From the NCBI RefSeq assembly GCF_000018045.1, contig NC_009792.1, forward strand, positions 868,001 through 932,000: a DNA stretch of 64,000 bases. Reading direction: 5' to 3'. The translations under genes and the position numbers were made by a program. The notes below the pieces were generated by a model. That model made no database searches and was not told where the DNA came from. It was given only the letters and a program-made list of their open reading frames with translations. This DNA comes from Citrobacter koseri ATCC BAA-895 (lineage in GTDB: Bacteria > Pseudomonadota > Gammaproteobacteria > Enterobacterales > Enterobacteriaceae). Shown here one piece after another: positions 25,638-36,309 of this stretch (its first letter is position 1; the number at the start of each line of letters is the position of its first letter).

Positions 25638-26734
25638 AGCGCCTCCTTATCATCATCGTTGTAGAAACCGGCTAACCGGTCGTGGTGCGGCGGCGTCAGG
25701 CGTCTGATCTCCGCATTGCCGGTCTTACGTAAAATCTGCTGCCATAAACGTGATAACGCGATCTGATGTACGCTTTGGCAGGCCGCTGGTGGATGTTCGC
25801 CCGCCAGATGGCTGCGCAACTGGTGTAGCAACCAGTTGACGCCCTCCGGCCCGACGGTTTCGCAGCAGTCACGCCAGCTCAGGGGCGCCGCGCTGCGCGT
25901 CAGACCCGGCGGATCGCGCAGGATCTCCGGTCTGCGGTAGAGACTGTGGGCGTTCTCCTGATGGTCTGCGACAAACAGGCTGGATGACCAGATGACGGGG
26001 CCGTAGCTCGCCTCCAGCGAAAGATGACCTTCCGGCCAGCCCAGCAGCAGGCGGTGCATGATAAGGCTATGCATATCTGGATCGTCAGGATCGAGATAGC
26101 GCTGAAGCAGCAGGCAGGCTTCTCCCTCCGGCCAGAAGAGTCTCAGGCAGTGAAAATCGCTAAAGCTGCCAACCACGTCGCACTCCACGGCGGCGGCATC
26201 AACGCCCAGAGCCAGCAACAACAAATCCAGCGTGGAGTAGAGCAACTGTCGGCTGGTGGTGGCGTGGACTACCGGCGGCGTCTTAGCCAGGCAGCGACGC
26301 AGCTGCTGCGCATCGCGAAGCCATGTGCGTCCCGCGCGCGTATGCGGATAAAACGTGTTTACCCAATAGCAGCAGCCCTGTTCCTGCGCCAGCGTTTGTA
26401 AGGAACTGATGTCATCCGGGTGGAGGGGATGCTCCTGAATAACGTGTACGCCGCGCGCCAGAAAGTGTCTGGCAAGCTGCGTACCGGTTCCTCCGGCGAC
26501 GGTCGAACGCACGACAATACAGGCGATATCCGGCATCCCGGTTATCTGTTCCGGCGAGGTATACAGCGGAATGCCAAACTCGTGGGCCAGCTCTCTTGAG
26601 CGGGCGCTTCCCTGCGCCAGCAGGCCGACCAGTTCCAGCCCCTCCGGGGGCTGCATAAAGGCATTCAGGTACATTTCGCCAAATTTGGCGCCCACAATCA
26701 GTACGCGTTGTTTTGGGGAGGCGGACGGCATCAT
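25634..26734 (-). CDS. ybtU: YbtU, thiazolinyl imine reductase
   Basis: A 366-residue NADPH-dependent reductase that reduces the second thiazoline to a thiazolidine while the chain is bound to HMWP1. The N-terminus RVLIVGAKFGEMYLNAF is the Rossmann nucleotide-binding turn, and QEHPLHPDD is family-typical. I use the ATG at 26734, which overlaps the irp1 stop as ATGA and gives the known length. A longer in-frame extension lies inside irp1 and has no ribosome site. Confidence 0.95.
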   Translation of the reverse strand: MMPSASPKQRVLIVGAKFGEMYLNAFMQPPEGLELVGLLAQGSARSRELAHEFGIPLYTSPEQITGMPDIACIVVRSTVAGGTGTQLARHFLARGVHVIQEHPLHPDDISSLQTLAQEQGCCYWVNTFYPHTRAGRTWLRDAQQLRRCLAKTPPVVHATTSRQLLYSTLDLLLLALGVDAAAVECDVVGSFSDFHCLRLFWPEGEACLLLQRYLDPDDPDMHSLIMHRLLLGWPEGHLSLEASYGPVIWSSSLFVADHQENAHSLYRRPEILRDPPGLTRSAAPLSWRDCCETVGPEGVNWLLHQLRSHLAGEHPPAACQSVHQIALSRLWQQILRKTGNAEIRRLTPPHHDRLAGFYNDDDKEAL

Positions 26735-29700
26735 AACGTGTTCTCCGGTTGCGTTGAGGTTGCGCAAAGCCAGCGCGTAATGTGTTGCGCACAAGCCTGA
26801 ACGTGGGGGGCTTCCATCATGATTTGCCAGTGGCTGGCTTCAATCACAGCGTCGTCGGCGTTGTTTATCCAGCCCTGCCACTCGGTTTCTGCTGGCGTCC
26901 AGCGTGCGGGTCTCCCGGCGGCATACACCATGAGACAGGGGACCGGAACGCTTTCGCCCGGCGTATGCTCAGTCAGTAAACGCAGCAGATGCGCGATGTT
27001 ATCGAGCCACGTTTCTGCCGCTTGCAGCGTCAGGTTTTGCGACACCATACCGGCCGTTTTAGCGAGGCTGATAAAGTCGGCAAGCTGGCTGTCGGGCGTC
27101 TGCTGGTCGAAATGTTCGGGCAGCGCCAGAGGCGTTTGTCCTTCGGCTAACAGGCGCAGCAGGGCCGCCCGGTTTTCGCAACAGAAATCCTGTCGGCACA
27201 CGGGATCGATTAACGCGATCCGAACCTGCTCGCCTTTGGCGTACAGGCGCTGTGCGGTGCCCGCCGCAAGAAACGCGCCATACGACCAACCCGCCAGCAC
27301 ATAAGGGCCGTGAGGCTGCTGACGACGGATGCACCCGACATACTCATCGATCATCTGGTCGAGCGTGGCAAAGCGCTGCGGCGATTTTGCTTGCAGGCCG
27401 AAAACGCGCCTGTTCAACGCGCTGGCGAGCGGCAGCCAGGCGCTGATATCGCCGTCTGAAGCGTGGAAGACGAACAGGGTTTCGTCGCCGTCGCCCTGGC
27501 AAAGGGGTATCGGGTTGTCCTCTCCTGACGTAGCCGCCTGTAGATGGGCGCAGAAGTCGCTCAGCGTCGAATGGCTGAACAGATCCTGAAGGTTAGCCCT
27601 GGCAATCCCTCTCCGGTTTAGCTGCGCGACCATCCTTGTCGCCATCAGGCTGTCGCCGCCCAGTTCGAAAAAGTCGTGATGCCTTGCCACGGGGCGAGAC
27701 AGCAGCGATTGCCAGAGTTCAGCCACCTGTTTTTCCAGCGCCGGATTCCCCCCGGCAACTGGCGTAGGTTTGGCTGGCTCAGTCGGCGCATCAGACGGGG
27801 CATGCAGCGGCGTAAATAACGCTTCTCTTTGCCGGATCTGTAAAATGGGCAGACCGGTGCCAAAGCGCTGCTGTAAATAGTGGCTCACGGCTTTTTTATC
27901 CGGGCGATTTACGCCAGGCGAACGCGCCACCAGCAGATGCTGGCGCAGCGGCGACGATTCCTGCGCGGGCCACGCCAGCTCGTTTGCAAACCCGGCCTGA
28001 ACGAGAACCTCCTGCCATGCGGAGCGGGTGAGCATCGGTTTCTCATCCCGGCGGCGGAAATCGCGGTATCCGCTTAATCCCTCAATAAAGCCCACGCTCG
28101 CCAGCTGGAATACGCTGTTTCGCTCCGTCGCTTCAACGATCAGCAAACGTCCGCCGGCTTTCAGCAACAGTTTTAATCTGCGCAACGTCTGGACGACATG
28201 GCTGGCGTCGTGGAGCACATTGACGGCAACGATCAGGTCGTAACCCGCCTCCGGGTGGGCGGTGAAATCCAGCGGCTGGTTGATGTCGAACAAGGCATAA
28301 GACACCCGCGATTCATCATGGAAACGGGCTCTGGCGTCATTGAGGAACTGCGCGGAGACGTCCGTGAAGTGGTACGACTGCCGCGTGTTCCGCGTGGCCT
28401 TCAGCACCGGCGCGGTAGTGGCTGCGGTTCCGGCGCCAACCTCCAGAATCCGTTCTGCGCTGCACAAGGCGGCAATCTGCGCGGTATAGCGATTCAGACA
28501 GGCGCTGGCGGGGTTGTCGCGATACAGCGCGTCGGTAACGCGATGCTGCTCGTTGAACAGCAATTCCAGCGGAGAACACTGCCCGGAGAAGAGGGCGTCG
28601 TGCCGGGCGATGCAGGTTTCCAGATACTGCGCCAGCGCCTGGCTCCATTGGCTTGGCGGGCACGCTTCCTGAGGCTCAGGAATCTCGCTGAGCGGAACGC
28701 GGCAGCGCCAGCTTTCACCTTCGCGGATTAACCACGCTCTTTCCGTCAGACACTGTAGCCACTGGCGCAGCAGACGCTGGTGAGACGCTTGCGCGGACAG
28801 CGCCTGTACTATTGCGCTAAAGCGATGGGCGATCTCCGGCGTGGTAAACAGGCCGTGACGATTTAGCGTGGCCGCGATCCCCTGTAGCGCACGCGCCTCC
28901 AGCCAGCGCCAGGTCGCCTCCAGCTCATCAAGCTGCGCCTGCTCAGGCAACGGCAGCGCCAGTTGGGTAAGTTCGTGCTCATCAGGCGTCGCCGCTGATG
29001 GCGACGGATCGTCGGCCATCACGATATCCAGCGTCAACGCGCCCTGTTCGGTCATTTCCGCTCTGGTCTGCCGGATGCCGGGGTATTCGAGCGTCGCCTG
29101 CTCAATATCCCGCAGGTCGTAGTCCGTCTGTGCGTTCAGCGGCCAGCGTCGGCGGGGAATGTGCCCGGCGATGCCGCTGGCGAGAGTCTTCAGGCTTTCA
29201 GGGGCGGCGATGACGGCTTGCAGGATGGCGCAATAGTCATTAAACATCGCCTCGGCAGCGCCGGGTTCCAGCACGTTGTCCATGCAGTACCAGCTAAACA
29301 TCAACTCGCCGTCGCTCTCCATGACCTGATGATCCAGCCAGACCTGCGGCGTTTGCGTGAACACATAGCAGGGTTCGCCGAACAGATGGCTCATCGCCTG
29401 ATCGATAGTCATGCCTTCCAGCGTCATCCCCAGCATACTGGTAAACACCACCGGCATTAGCGGTTGACGTTGTGACCCGCGCAGGCGGCCCAGCTCACGG
29501 ATCACCTCAACACCGTTCATTTCACTGTGCGCCATGTTTTGCCAGAGGCGCTGTTGGGTCTGTTGCATCTGCTCTTGCAACGTCACCGGCGTTGAGAAGT
29601 TAAAATCAACCAGCGTGACGGAGGTAAAATCACCAATCAACTGGTTGATTTGCGGATGGATCGGCTGGCGATTGAAGAACGTCAGGTTCAGCGTAAATGC

Positions 29701-32700
29701 CGTGGTGCGGCTCCAGCGCTCAAGGGTGGCGGCAAACAGCGTGAGCAGTGCGGCAGACGGTGTGACGCCTTGCTGCTGCCAGCGCTGTTTCACGGCCTGC
29801 CATTCTGTCTTGCCGATCGTCGATTTGAAGGTGGTGAAGTGTGGCGTTTCCGGGGGTGTCTCAACCACCGGCAGCTCTGGCGCTAAGGGCAGTTGCGGCA
29901 GTTTTTCCTGCCAGTAATCCCAGGCATCGTGCCATGCCGATGTCTGTCGGCGCGCCTGTTCAGCCATCACATAATCACGGAAGGTAATAGCGAGCGGCGC
30001 CAGCGTTTCACCGCGCCAGACCTGCGCCAGATCGTCCATCATGACTTTAAAACTCTGCACATCGAACTGCAAAAGGTCGAGGTTCATGTGCAGGCGGTAA
30101 TGGCAATCGTCGATTTCGCTGACCACCAGCTCAAAAAGAGGCCACTGGTCGGCAGGCAAAACGCGATAGCTCAGTTCATGCCGCCGTTTTTCCAGCGCTA
30201 TACGCTGTTCTTCCGGGGAAAGCGCGCGCAGATCGTCACGCTGGATGTGATACTCCGGCGTTGTCGCCAGGACTCGCTGCTGCCCGTCGGCATCAACCAC
30301 CATGCGCAACATATCGTGGCGTGCGATAAGCTGGTTCCATGCTTTCTCCAGTATGGCGAGATCGAACTCATCGTGGCGTTTATCCCACTCAAACAGGACG
30401 TGACAGGCGACGCCGCCATAGCCAATGAGGTGGGTTCGCCCCAGCCAGTAGGCGTGCTGAATGGGCGTCAAAGGGAAGGGCGCATAACGCTCGTCGGCGT
30501 CGTGCCGCAACACTTCCGGCTGCGAAGCGGCAGGCGTCGTCTCTGGCTTAGAACAGATAAGCTGCGTGAGTCCATGAGGAGACAGATCCTGCCACGCCCG
30601 TTCCGCATTGATGCGTACACCCAGGTAGTGCTGAATATCGCTACTGAGTTCAAGGAAGAGCAGCGAGTCCATGCCGAGTTGCAACAGATCCTGGTTTGGA
30701 CGCAGTGACGCCGGATCGCTCAGCCTTAGCTGAACCGCAATCCGCTTTTTCAGCCATGCCATCACCGCCGTTTCATCGCTCAGGCTGCCGTTAAAGGCGT
30801 TGTCATCAGCAGGAGGAATGACCGGCGTTGCGGCTTTTTCTGTGGCGCTGATGTTAAACAGAGCCTGTTGTAACGGGGGCATTTTGTCGGTAAAAACGCG
30901 CATCGCCAGTCGCCACGGGGCGCCGCGCATCACCGCCTGTTCCAGGTGCCAGCAGCCTTCGGCATCGCTTAACGCGCCCATACCTCGGCTGGCGAGCGTC
31001 ACCAGCATTTCCGGCGTGGCCGCCCGACCGCTTTCTCCCCATGCGCCCCAGGCGACAGAGAGCGTTTTCGGCGCATCAAGGGTGGAAAACTGCTGGGCCA
31101 GCCCGTCCAGGTAGCCGCAGGCCAGCGCATGGGCGCTCTGACCCGGCGCGCCGAGGGTGGCGGCAGCGGAAGAGTAGAGAATAAGATAGCGTCCGTCGTG
31201 GTTGCGCAGGGTTTGCAACAGCTGGTTTGCCGCCTGCGCTTTTACCGCGAAAACGGCAGCCAGCTGGTGGTCGTCAAGCTCCTGCAACGGCGCGTCAGCC
31301 AATACGCCAGCGGCATGAATCGCTCCGGCAATGCCGCCGTTGGCCGCCAGATCGTCAAGAACCGTGGCCAGTTGCCCGGCATCGCCCACATCACAACGGC
31401 AGACGCGCGTCTGCCCGCCCTCCACGTCGCGTAGCCATGACTCATCCACGCGCGGCGCCAGCAGGGCGATGCGTCGCGCCCCTTTTTCTCTGAGCCAGTT
31501 CACGGCAAGGCGGCCTAATCCGCCAAACGCACCGGTCACCAGATGCCAGCGGTTATCGCCGATAAACACGTTTGCCGGTAATTCAGCGGCGCATCCCGTA
31601 TTGGGCGCCAGTGAAGGGAGCCAGAGGGTGTCACCCCGTGCGGCGAGCCAGCGCTGTGATAGTGAGACTGCGCTCAACCCTTGATGCAGCGTTTCCCACG
31701 GGGTGTTTTCGGCGAGATCGATGGCGGCAATCAACCGTTCCGGCTGTTCGTTGGCCGCGACGCGAAGCAAGGCCCATAGCGCGTGATGGGACGCAGAGAG
31801 TGCCTCATTTTCCTCGACTCGCCACGCGCGGCGGGTGACCACAATCAATCCGGCTGCGCTGGCGGTGAGCGCCGCTATCACTTTCTCCGCTAAGGCCAGC
31901 GTATCCTCGCTCTCCTCAACAATCATCAGTCGCGAAGAGGCGTGCGGATCGTGAATGATGCCGTATTGCGCCAGCTCGTCGCTGCGCGCAAGCGTACCGG
32001 TGCTAAAGCTGAAGGTAAGCGGATGGTCAACGCTGGCGACGTTGAGGGGCGTCCAGCGCCATTGATAATGCGTCTGCGGCGCAGGAAGAGGCGCGGTGGG
32101 CGATAGCGGCAGCCACTCGCCATCAGGATGACGGGCTTCAACGCGCATCTGACCGCGGGAAAAGGCTTCGTTTTGCCAGCTTAAGCGAACCTCCTCCAGC
32201 CACTCCGGGGCGGCGACGGGGGGCGGTTCCACAGGCAGAGCGTCGCCATGACGCTGTGAGAGCAGACGCCAGGCCTCCTGCCAGCGGGCGTTAAACCGTT
32301 CAGGCTGACCTGCGCAATCAGACCAGTCGGCGAGATAATCACCGTTATCCGTCAGCGCCTGCCCCAACACGGGTTCTGATGGCGCGGTGAATGTTACGGC
32401 GCTAACCGCCTGACCGGGCAGCGTGGCGAGAATGATATGTTCGCTCATCCCGGCGGTTGGGCTGCCATCCTGCGGTAGCCACGCCACTTTGCTGAATCCG
32501 GCGTGGCGGCACTGTTGCTGCCACTGAGCGGTGGTGAGGAATAACTCACCTTCGCGGGCGTCGAGATCCTGTAGCGGAAGAACCAGCGGGCCGAAAACGA
32601 AGTCAAACAGACGCATTGGCTGGGTGATTTCGCGCATCAGCAGGCGCCCGCCCGGCTTGAGCAGGGGGCGCAGATTATCGAGCGTGCGACCAATATGGCG

Positions 32701-35700
32701 GGTGGCGTGAATCACGTTCGCCGCCACGATAAGATCGTAAGACTGTGCCTGGAAGCCCTGAGACTGCGCCTCTTTTTCGAGATCCAGCTCGCTATACTTC
32801 ACAAAATCATAGTCGGCGAATTTCTGCTGGGCGCGGCGGGTGAACAGCGCCGAGATATCGGTGAAATGGTACTCCAGTGCCGGAACGCCGTTAAGTTCCG
32901 GCAGCAGCCACGCGGTGGTGCCGCCGGTTCCGCCGCCAACTTCAAGAATACGCAACGGCTGGCGGGGCTGACGCGTCTGGACAATGCCGCGTAATACCCC
33001 GGCGGCGATTTGGTTGAAATAGCGGCCAAAGCTGAATTCCTGATACAGCACTTCCACGCCGTCGGAGGCGCTTTGCGGGAAGATAATCGCCACCGGTTCT
33101 TCCGCGCCGCTCATCATTTCATATAACCGATCGCCGGCACGGGCGATGGTGTCGGGAATAGCCTGAAAACCTTCACAATAACCGGCAAGTTCCGTCAGCA
33201 GTGATTCCCGCTGTTGATGTTCAATGGGGCGGGCGCGGACGTATCGCCCGTCGGTGCAGCGGTAATCGCCGTCGACCACGCAGTTATTCAGCAGGCGCTG
33301 GAGTAGCTGCTGGTAGCGGGGCAGCAGACGTCCACGGCGCATGATGGTCATGGCGTCCACGCCGTTCTCAATGGCATCGCCGGTACAGCGTTGTACCAGT
33401 TGATCGACGTAGATGGCGTGCAGTCGCGTGGCGCACTGTTTAAGCGCTTCCAGGCGAGGGAGATCGAGCGCTGTCGCGGCGCGACTCGCCACCTCCAGCC
33501 CGGCAGACAGCGCTGCGTCGGCAGGCTCGCAGGCCGGGGAGACGCGCTCTTTCCAGTAACGCTCAGTATCAAACGGATAACATGGCGCAGCGATACGTTG
33601 TCCATCGCCCGCCAGCAGGTCGGCCCACGGTAGGGCGACGCCGGCAGCGTAAAGCTGGAGCAGGGCCTGATTGAGGACATCGCTCGCCTCTTTGTTACGC
33701 CGGGCGCTGGCTATCCAGTATGCGTTATCGCGGTATTCGCGCTGCCCGCAAGCAACCAACTGGGCATCGGGCCCCATCTCCAGAAAAACGCGGGCGCCGA
33801 GCTGATGCGCCACCTGAATACTCTGGATAAAACGCACCGGCTGGCGCATGTGTCGGCGCCAGTAATCCGCCTGGTTGAGCGTTGACTCATCAATGACGTC
33901 GGCGGTGAGCGTGGAAATAATCGGTATTTGCCCCGGCTCCGCGTGCAGTCCCGCGCAGGCGTCCTGGAACCGATCGAGTATCGGCTCCAGTAAAGCGGAG
34001 TGCGCCGCACCGGTTACGCTCAGGCGACGATAGTTAATGTCATGCTGCGAGAGCGTGGCGCAAAATACTGCGAGACGGGCTTCCGGCCCGGAAAATACCG
34101 TATGTTGCGTACCGTTATTGGCGGCGAGATCCAGCTCAAACTGGCGAGCCAGCGGCATCAGCGTGTCTTCGTCTGCAAATACCGCCACCATCGCGCCGCT
34201 TGCGCACTGCTGCATTAGCGCGCCGCGCCGACAAACCAGTGGCATGACCTGTTCAATCGTATAGTGTCCGCAGACAACAGCAGCGGCAAATTCACCGACG
34301 GAATGCCCAATGGCGAAGTCTGGCTTCAGTCCTTCAGCACGCCAGTGCGCCGCCATCGCGATTTCAAACGCGACAATCGCCGGCTGCGCCCAGGCCATAT
34401 TGTCCAGTTGCGCCGAATCGGGGTTAAACATCGCTTCGCGCAGTGACGGCGTGAGCATTTCGCTACAGGCGGAAAAACAGCGATCCAGCGTGTCGGCAAA
34501 CGCCGTTGAGTGCTGGTACATCGTTTGACCCATAGTGCGCCAGTGCGAGCCCTGGCCGGTAAACAGCCACACCTGCTTGCCGCTGGCGCCGTGGCCGCTG
34601 TAAACCAGCGCCCCCGATTTCTCACCGGCCCAGGCGCTGAGCGCCTCGGCGGTTTCACGGTTTAATGGCGCCGCCAGGCGGAAGGGGAGATCGAGACGGC
34701 GCGCGTGCAGGGCTGTGAAGGCCAGAGAGCTGGCATCCGCATTCTCTCTCAGCGCCCCGGCATAATCCGTCGCCAGCCGCCGCAACGCGCTGTCGCTGGC
34801 GGCGCTGAGCAGCAGCGCGGTACTTTTTCTGCCGCTATCCGTATTGGGGAGGCGCGCGTTGAGCGCGTCGGGCAGCGAGGCGACGATCATATGGCAGTTG
34901 GTGCCGCCAATACCAAAGGAGGAGACGCCCGCATAGCGCATTTCGTCCTGCCATGCCTGTGCCGACACCGGTATGGTAAAGGGGCTCTCTTCAAGTTTCA
35001 GCGCCGGGTTGGGGGTGTGAAAATTCAGTAAGGGAGGAATTTGCCCGCGATTGACTGCCAGAACGGTTTTCAGCAGTCCGGCAATGCCCGCCGCGGTATC
35101 CAGATGGCCCATGTTACTTTTCACGGAACCGAGCGCACAGCGCTGATCCTGCGGGCGAGGCGCATAGACGTTGCGTAACGCTTCAATTTCAATCGCGTCG
35201 CCCAGCGGTGTGCCGGTGCCGTGGGTTTCAATGTAACCTACCTGCCTGTCGTCGATGGCCGCCAGCATTAACGCCTCTTCGATGACTGCCTGTTGCCCTG
35301 CGACGGAAGGGGCGGTATAGCCGACCTTTCTGTTGCCGTCGTTGTTGACCGCGCTGGAGAGGATCACCGAGATAATCGGATCGCCTGACAGCAGCGCGTC
35401 TCTCAGGCGACGCAGCACCACGCAGCCGAGACCGTTACCGGCCCAGGTGCCCTCAGCCGAGGCGTCAAAGGGACGACAGTGACCATCAGGAGAGAAAATC
35501 ATTCCGGGCTGGTAGCGGTAGCCTGCCTGCTGGGGGAAAGAGAGCGCCACGCCGCCGGCAACCGCCATATCGGATTCGCCTGCGCGCAGGCTTTCACAGG
35601 CCAGATGCACGGCAACCAGCGAGCTGGAGCAGGCGGTCTGTACCGATAACGCCGGGCCGTGCAGGTTGAGTTTGTACGCGGCGCGGGTGGCAATATAGTC

Positions 35701-36222
35701 TTTATCATTGCCCATCAGAGATTGCAGACCTTTTACCTGCGCGACTTCTGTCACGTTCAATGCTTCGCGACCGGGGTAGGTACTCATCCGGGAAGAGGCG
35801 AAAACGCCGGTCTTATGGGGGACGGCGCCGGGGGCATAACCGGCATGTTCCAGCGCATGCCAGACCGCCTGCAAAAACAGGCGCTGCTGCGGGTCCATCG
35901 ACTCCGCTTCCTGTCGCGAATAGCCAAACAGGGTGGCGTCGAAGCAGTCGGCGTTGTCTAACACCGTACCGATATTGACATAATGAGGATCGTCAATGAT
36001 GGCGGCATCCAGACCGACGGCCAGAAGCTCTTCGCGCGTAAAGCGTCGGCTGCATTCACGACCTTCCAGCAGATTTTGCCAGAACGTTTCGCCATCCGGC
36101 GATTCAGGAAAATGGCAGGCGTAGCCGATAACCGCGACAGGTTCGCAGTCCGGGTAGTGTTGAGCGATCGATGCATCAATGGAATCTGCTGTCGGCGCAG
36201 AAGAGAAGCGCAAGTTATCCAT
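26731..36222 (-). CDS. irp1: HMWP1, yersiniabactin PKS/NRPS synthetase
   Basis: A 3163-residue megasynthase, the known full length. Domains in order: ketosynthase (Cys198 in VQTACSSS, His334, His373), acyltransferase (GHSVGE, Ser641), C-methyltransferase (EVGGGTGG near 1095), ketoreductase (VTGAFGGLGR near 1560), acyl carrier (GMDSLLF near 1850), cyclisation domain (DLLQFD motif, about 1920-2360), second methyltransferase (EVGAGTAATT near 2594), peptidyl carrier (GGDSLMAT near 2855) and thioesterase (GWSYG near 2980). It adds the malonyl unit and the last cysteine ring and releases yersiniabactin. All active-site residues I looked for are present. It depends on the HMWP2 product, which is probably missing here. 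Confidence 0.97.
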   Translation of the reverse strand: MDNLRFSSAPTADSIDASIAQHYPDCEPVAVIGYACHFPESPDGETFWQNLLEGRECSRRFTREELLAVGLDAAIIDDPHYVNIGTVLDNADCFDATLFGYSRQEAESMDPQQRLFLQAVWHALEHAGYAPGAVPHKTGVFASSRMSTYPGREALNVTEVAQVKGLQSLMGNDKDYIATRAAYKLNLHGPALSVQTACSSSLVAVHLACESLRAGESDMAVAGGVALSFPQQAGYRYQPGMIFSPDGHCRPFDASAEGTWAGNGLGCVVLRRLRDALLSGDPIISVILSSAVNNDGNRKVGYTAPSVAGQQAVIEEALMLAAIDDRQVGYIETHGTGTPLGDAIEIEALRNVYAPRPQDQRCALGSVKSNMGHLDTAAGIAGLLKTVLAVNRGQIPPLLNFHTPNPALKLEESPFTIPVSAQAWQDEMRYAGVSSFGIGGTNCHMIVASLPDALNARLPNTDSGRKSTALLLSAASDSALRRLATDYAGALRENADASSLAFTALHARRLDLPFRLAAPLNRETAEALSAWAGEKSGALVYSGHGASGKQVWLFTGQGSHWRTMGQTMYQHSTAFADTLDRCFSACSEMLTPSLREAMFNPDSAQLDNMAWAQPAIVAFEIAMAAHWRAEGLKPDFAIGHSVGEFAAAVVCGHYTIEQVMPLVCRRGALMQQCASGAMVAVFADEDTLMPLARQFELDLAANNGTQHTVFSGPEARLAVFCATLSQHDINYRRLSVTGAAHSALLEPILDRFQDACAGLHAEPGQIPIISTLTADVIDESTLNQADYWRRHMRQPVRFIQSIQVAHQLGARVFLEMGPDAQLVACGQREYRDNAYWIASARRNKEASDVLNQALLQLYAAGVALPWADLLAGDGQRIAAPCYPFDTERYWKERVSPACEPADAALSAGLEVASRAATALDLPRLEALKQCATRLHAIYVDQLVQRCTGDAIENGVDAMTIMRRGRLLPRYQQLLQRLLNNCVVDGDYRCTDGRYVRARPIEHQQRESLLTELAGYCEGFQAIPDTIARAGDRLYEMMSGAEEPVAIIFPQSASDGVEVLYQEFSFGRYFNQIAAGVLRGIVQTRQPRQPLRILEVGGGTGGTTAWLLPELNGVPALEYHFTDISALFTRRAQQKFADYDFVKYSELDLEKEAQSQGFQAQSYDLIVAANVIHATRHIGRTLDNLRPLLKPGGRLLMREITQPMRLFDFVFGPLVLPLQDLDAREGELFLTTAQWQQQCRHAGFSKVAWLPQDGSPTAGMSEHIILATLPGQAVSAVTFTAPSEPVLGQALTDNGDYLADWSDCAGQPERFNARWQEAWRLLSQRHGDALPVEPPPVAAPEWLEEVRLSWQNEAFSRGQMRVEARHPDGEWLPLSPTAPLPAPQTHYQWRWTPLNVASVDHPLTFSFSTGTLARSDELAQYGIIHDPHASSRLMIVEESEDTLALAEKVIAALTASAAGLIVVTRRAWRVEENEALSASHHALWALLRVAANEQPERLIAAIDLAENTPWETLHQGLSAVSLSQRWLAARGDTLWLPSLAPNTGCAAELPANVFIGDNRWHLVTGAFGGLGRLAVNWLREKGARRIALLAPRVDESWLRDVEGGQTRVCRCDVGDAGQLATVLDDLAANGGIAGAIHAAGVLADAPLQELDDHQLAAVFAVKAQAANQLLQTLRNHDGRYLILYSSAAATLGAPGQSAHALACGYLDGLAQQFSTLDAPKTLSVAWGAWGESGRAATPEMLVTLASRGMGALSDAEGCWHLEQAVMRGAPWRLAMRVFTDKMPPLQQALFNISATEKAATPVIPPADDNAFNGSLSDETAVMAWLKKRIAVQLRLSDPASLRPNQDLLQLGMDSLLFLELSSDIQHYLGVRINAERAWQDLSPHGLTQLICSKPETTPAASQPEVLRHDADERYAPFPLTPIQHAYWLGRTHLIGYGGVACHVLFEWDKRHDEFDLAILEKAWNQLIARHDMLRMVVDADGQQRVLATTPEYHIQRDDLRALSPEEQRIALEKRRHELSYRVLPADQWPLFELVVSEIDDCHYRLHMNLDLLQFDVQSFKVMMDDLAQVWRGETLAPLAITFRDYVMAEQARRQTSAWHDAWDYWQEKLPQLPLAPELPVVETPPETPHFTTFKSTIGKTEWQAVKQRWQQQGVTPSAALLTLFAATLERWSRTTAFTLNLTFFNRQPIHPQINQLIGDFTSVTLVDFNFSTPVTLQEQMQQTQQRLWQNMAHSEMNGVEVIRELGRLRGSQRQPLMPVVFTSMLGMTLEGMTIDQAMSHLFGEPCYVFTQTPQVWLDHQVMESDGELMFSWYCMDNVLEPGAAEAMFNDYCAILQAVIAAPESLKTLASGIAGHIPRRRWPLNAQTDYDLRDIEQATLEYPGIRQTRAEMTEQGALTLDIVMADDPSPSAATPDEHELTQLALPLPEQAQLDELEATWRWLEARALQGIAATLNRHGLFTTPEIAHRFSAIVQALSAQASHQRLLRQWLQCLTERAWLIREGESWRCRVPLSEIPEPQEACPPSQWSQALAQYLETCIARHDALFSGQCSPLELLFNEQHRVTDALYRDNPASACLNRYTAQIAALCSAERILEVGAGTAATTAPVLKATRNTRQSYHFTDVSAQFLNDARARFHDESRVSYALFDINQPLDFTAHPEAGYDLIVAVNVLHDASHVVQTLRRLKLLLKAGGRLLIVEATERNSVFQLASVGFIEGLSGYRDFRRRDEKPMLTRSAWQEVLVQAGFANELAWPAQESSPLRQHLLVARSPGVNRPDKKAVSHYLQQRFGTGLPILQIRQREALFTPLHAPSDAPTEPAKPTPVAGGNPALEKQVAELWQSLLSRPVARHHDFFELGGDSLMATRMVAQLNRRGIARANLQDLFSHSTLSDFCAHLQAATSGEDNPIPLCQGDGDETLFVFHASDGDISAWLPLASALNRRVFGLQAKSPQRFATLDQMIDEYVGCIRRQQPHGPYVLAGWSYGAFLAAGTAQRLYAKGEQVRIALIDPVCRQDFCCENRAALLRLLAEGQTPLALPEHFDQQTPDSQLADFISLAKTAGMVSQNLTLQAAETWLDNIAHLLRLLTEHTPGESVPVPCLMVYAAGRPARWTPAETEWQGWINNADDAVIEASHWQIMMEAPHVQACAQHITRWLCATSTQPENTL

Positions 36223-36309
36223 AATCGGTCCCGTTTCCTAAGATTCACAAAGTCAATGGAACGCCATGCGTTCGCGATGGCGTTCCGGGGAAAATCAGTT
36301 TGCTTCGCG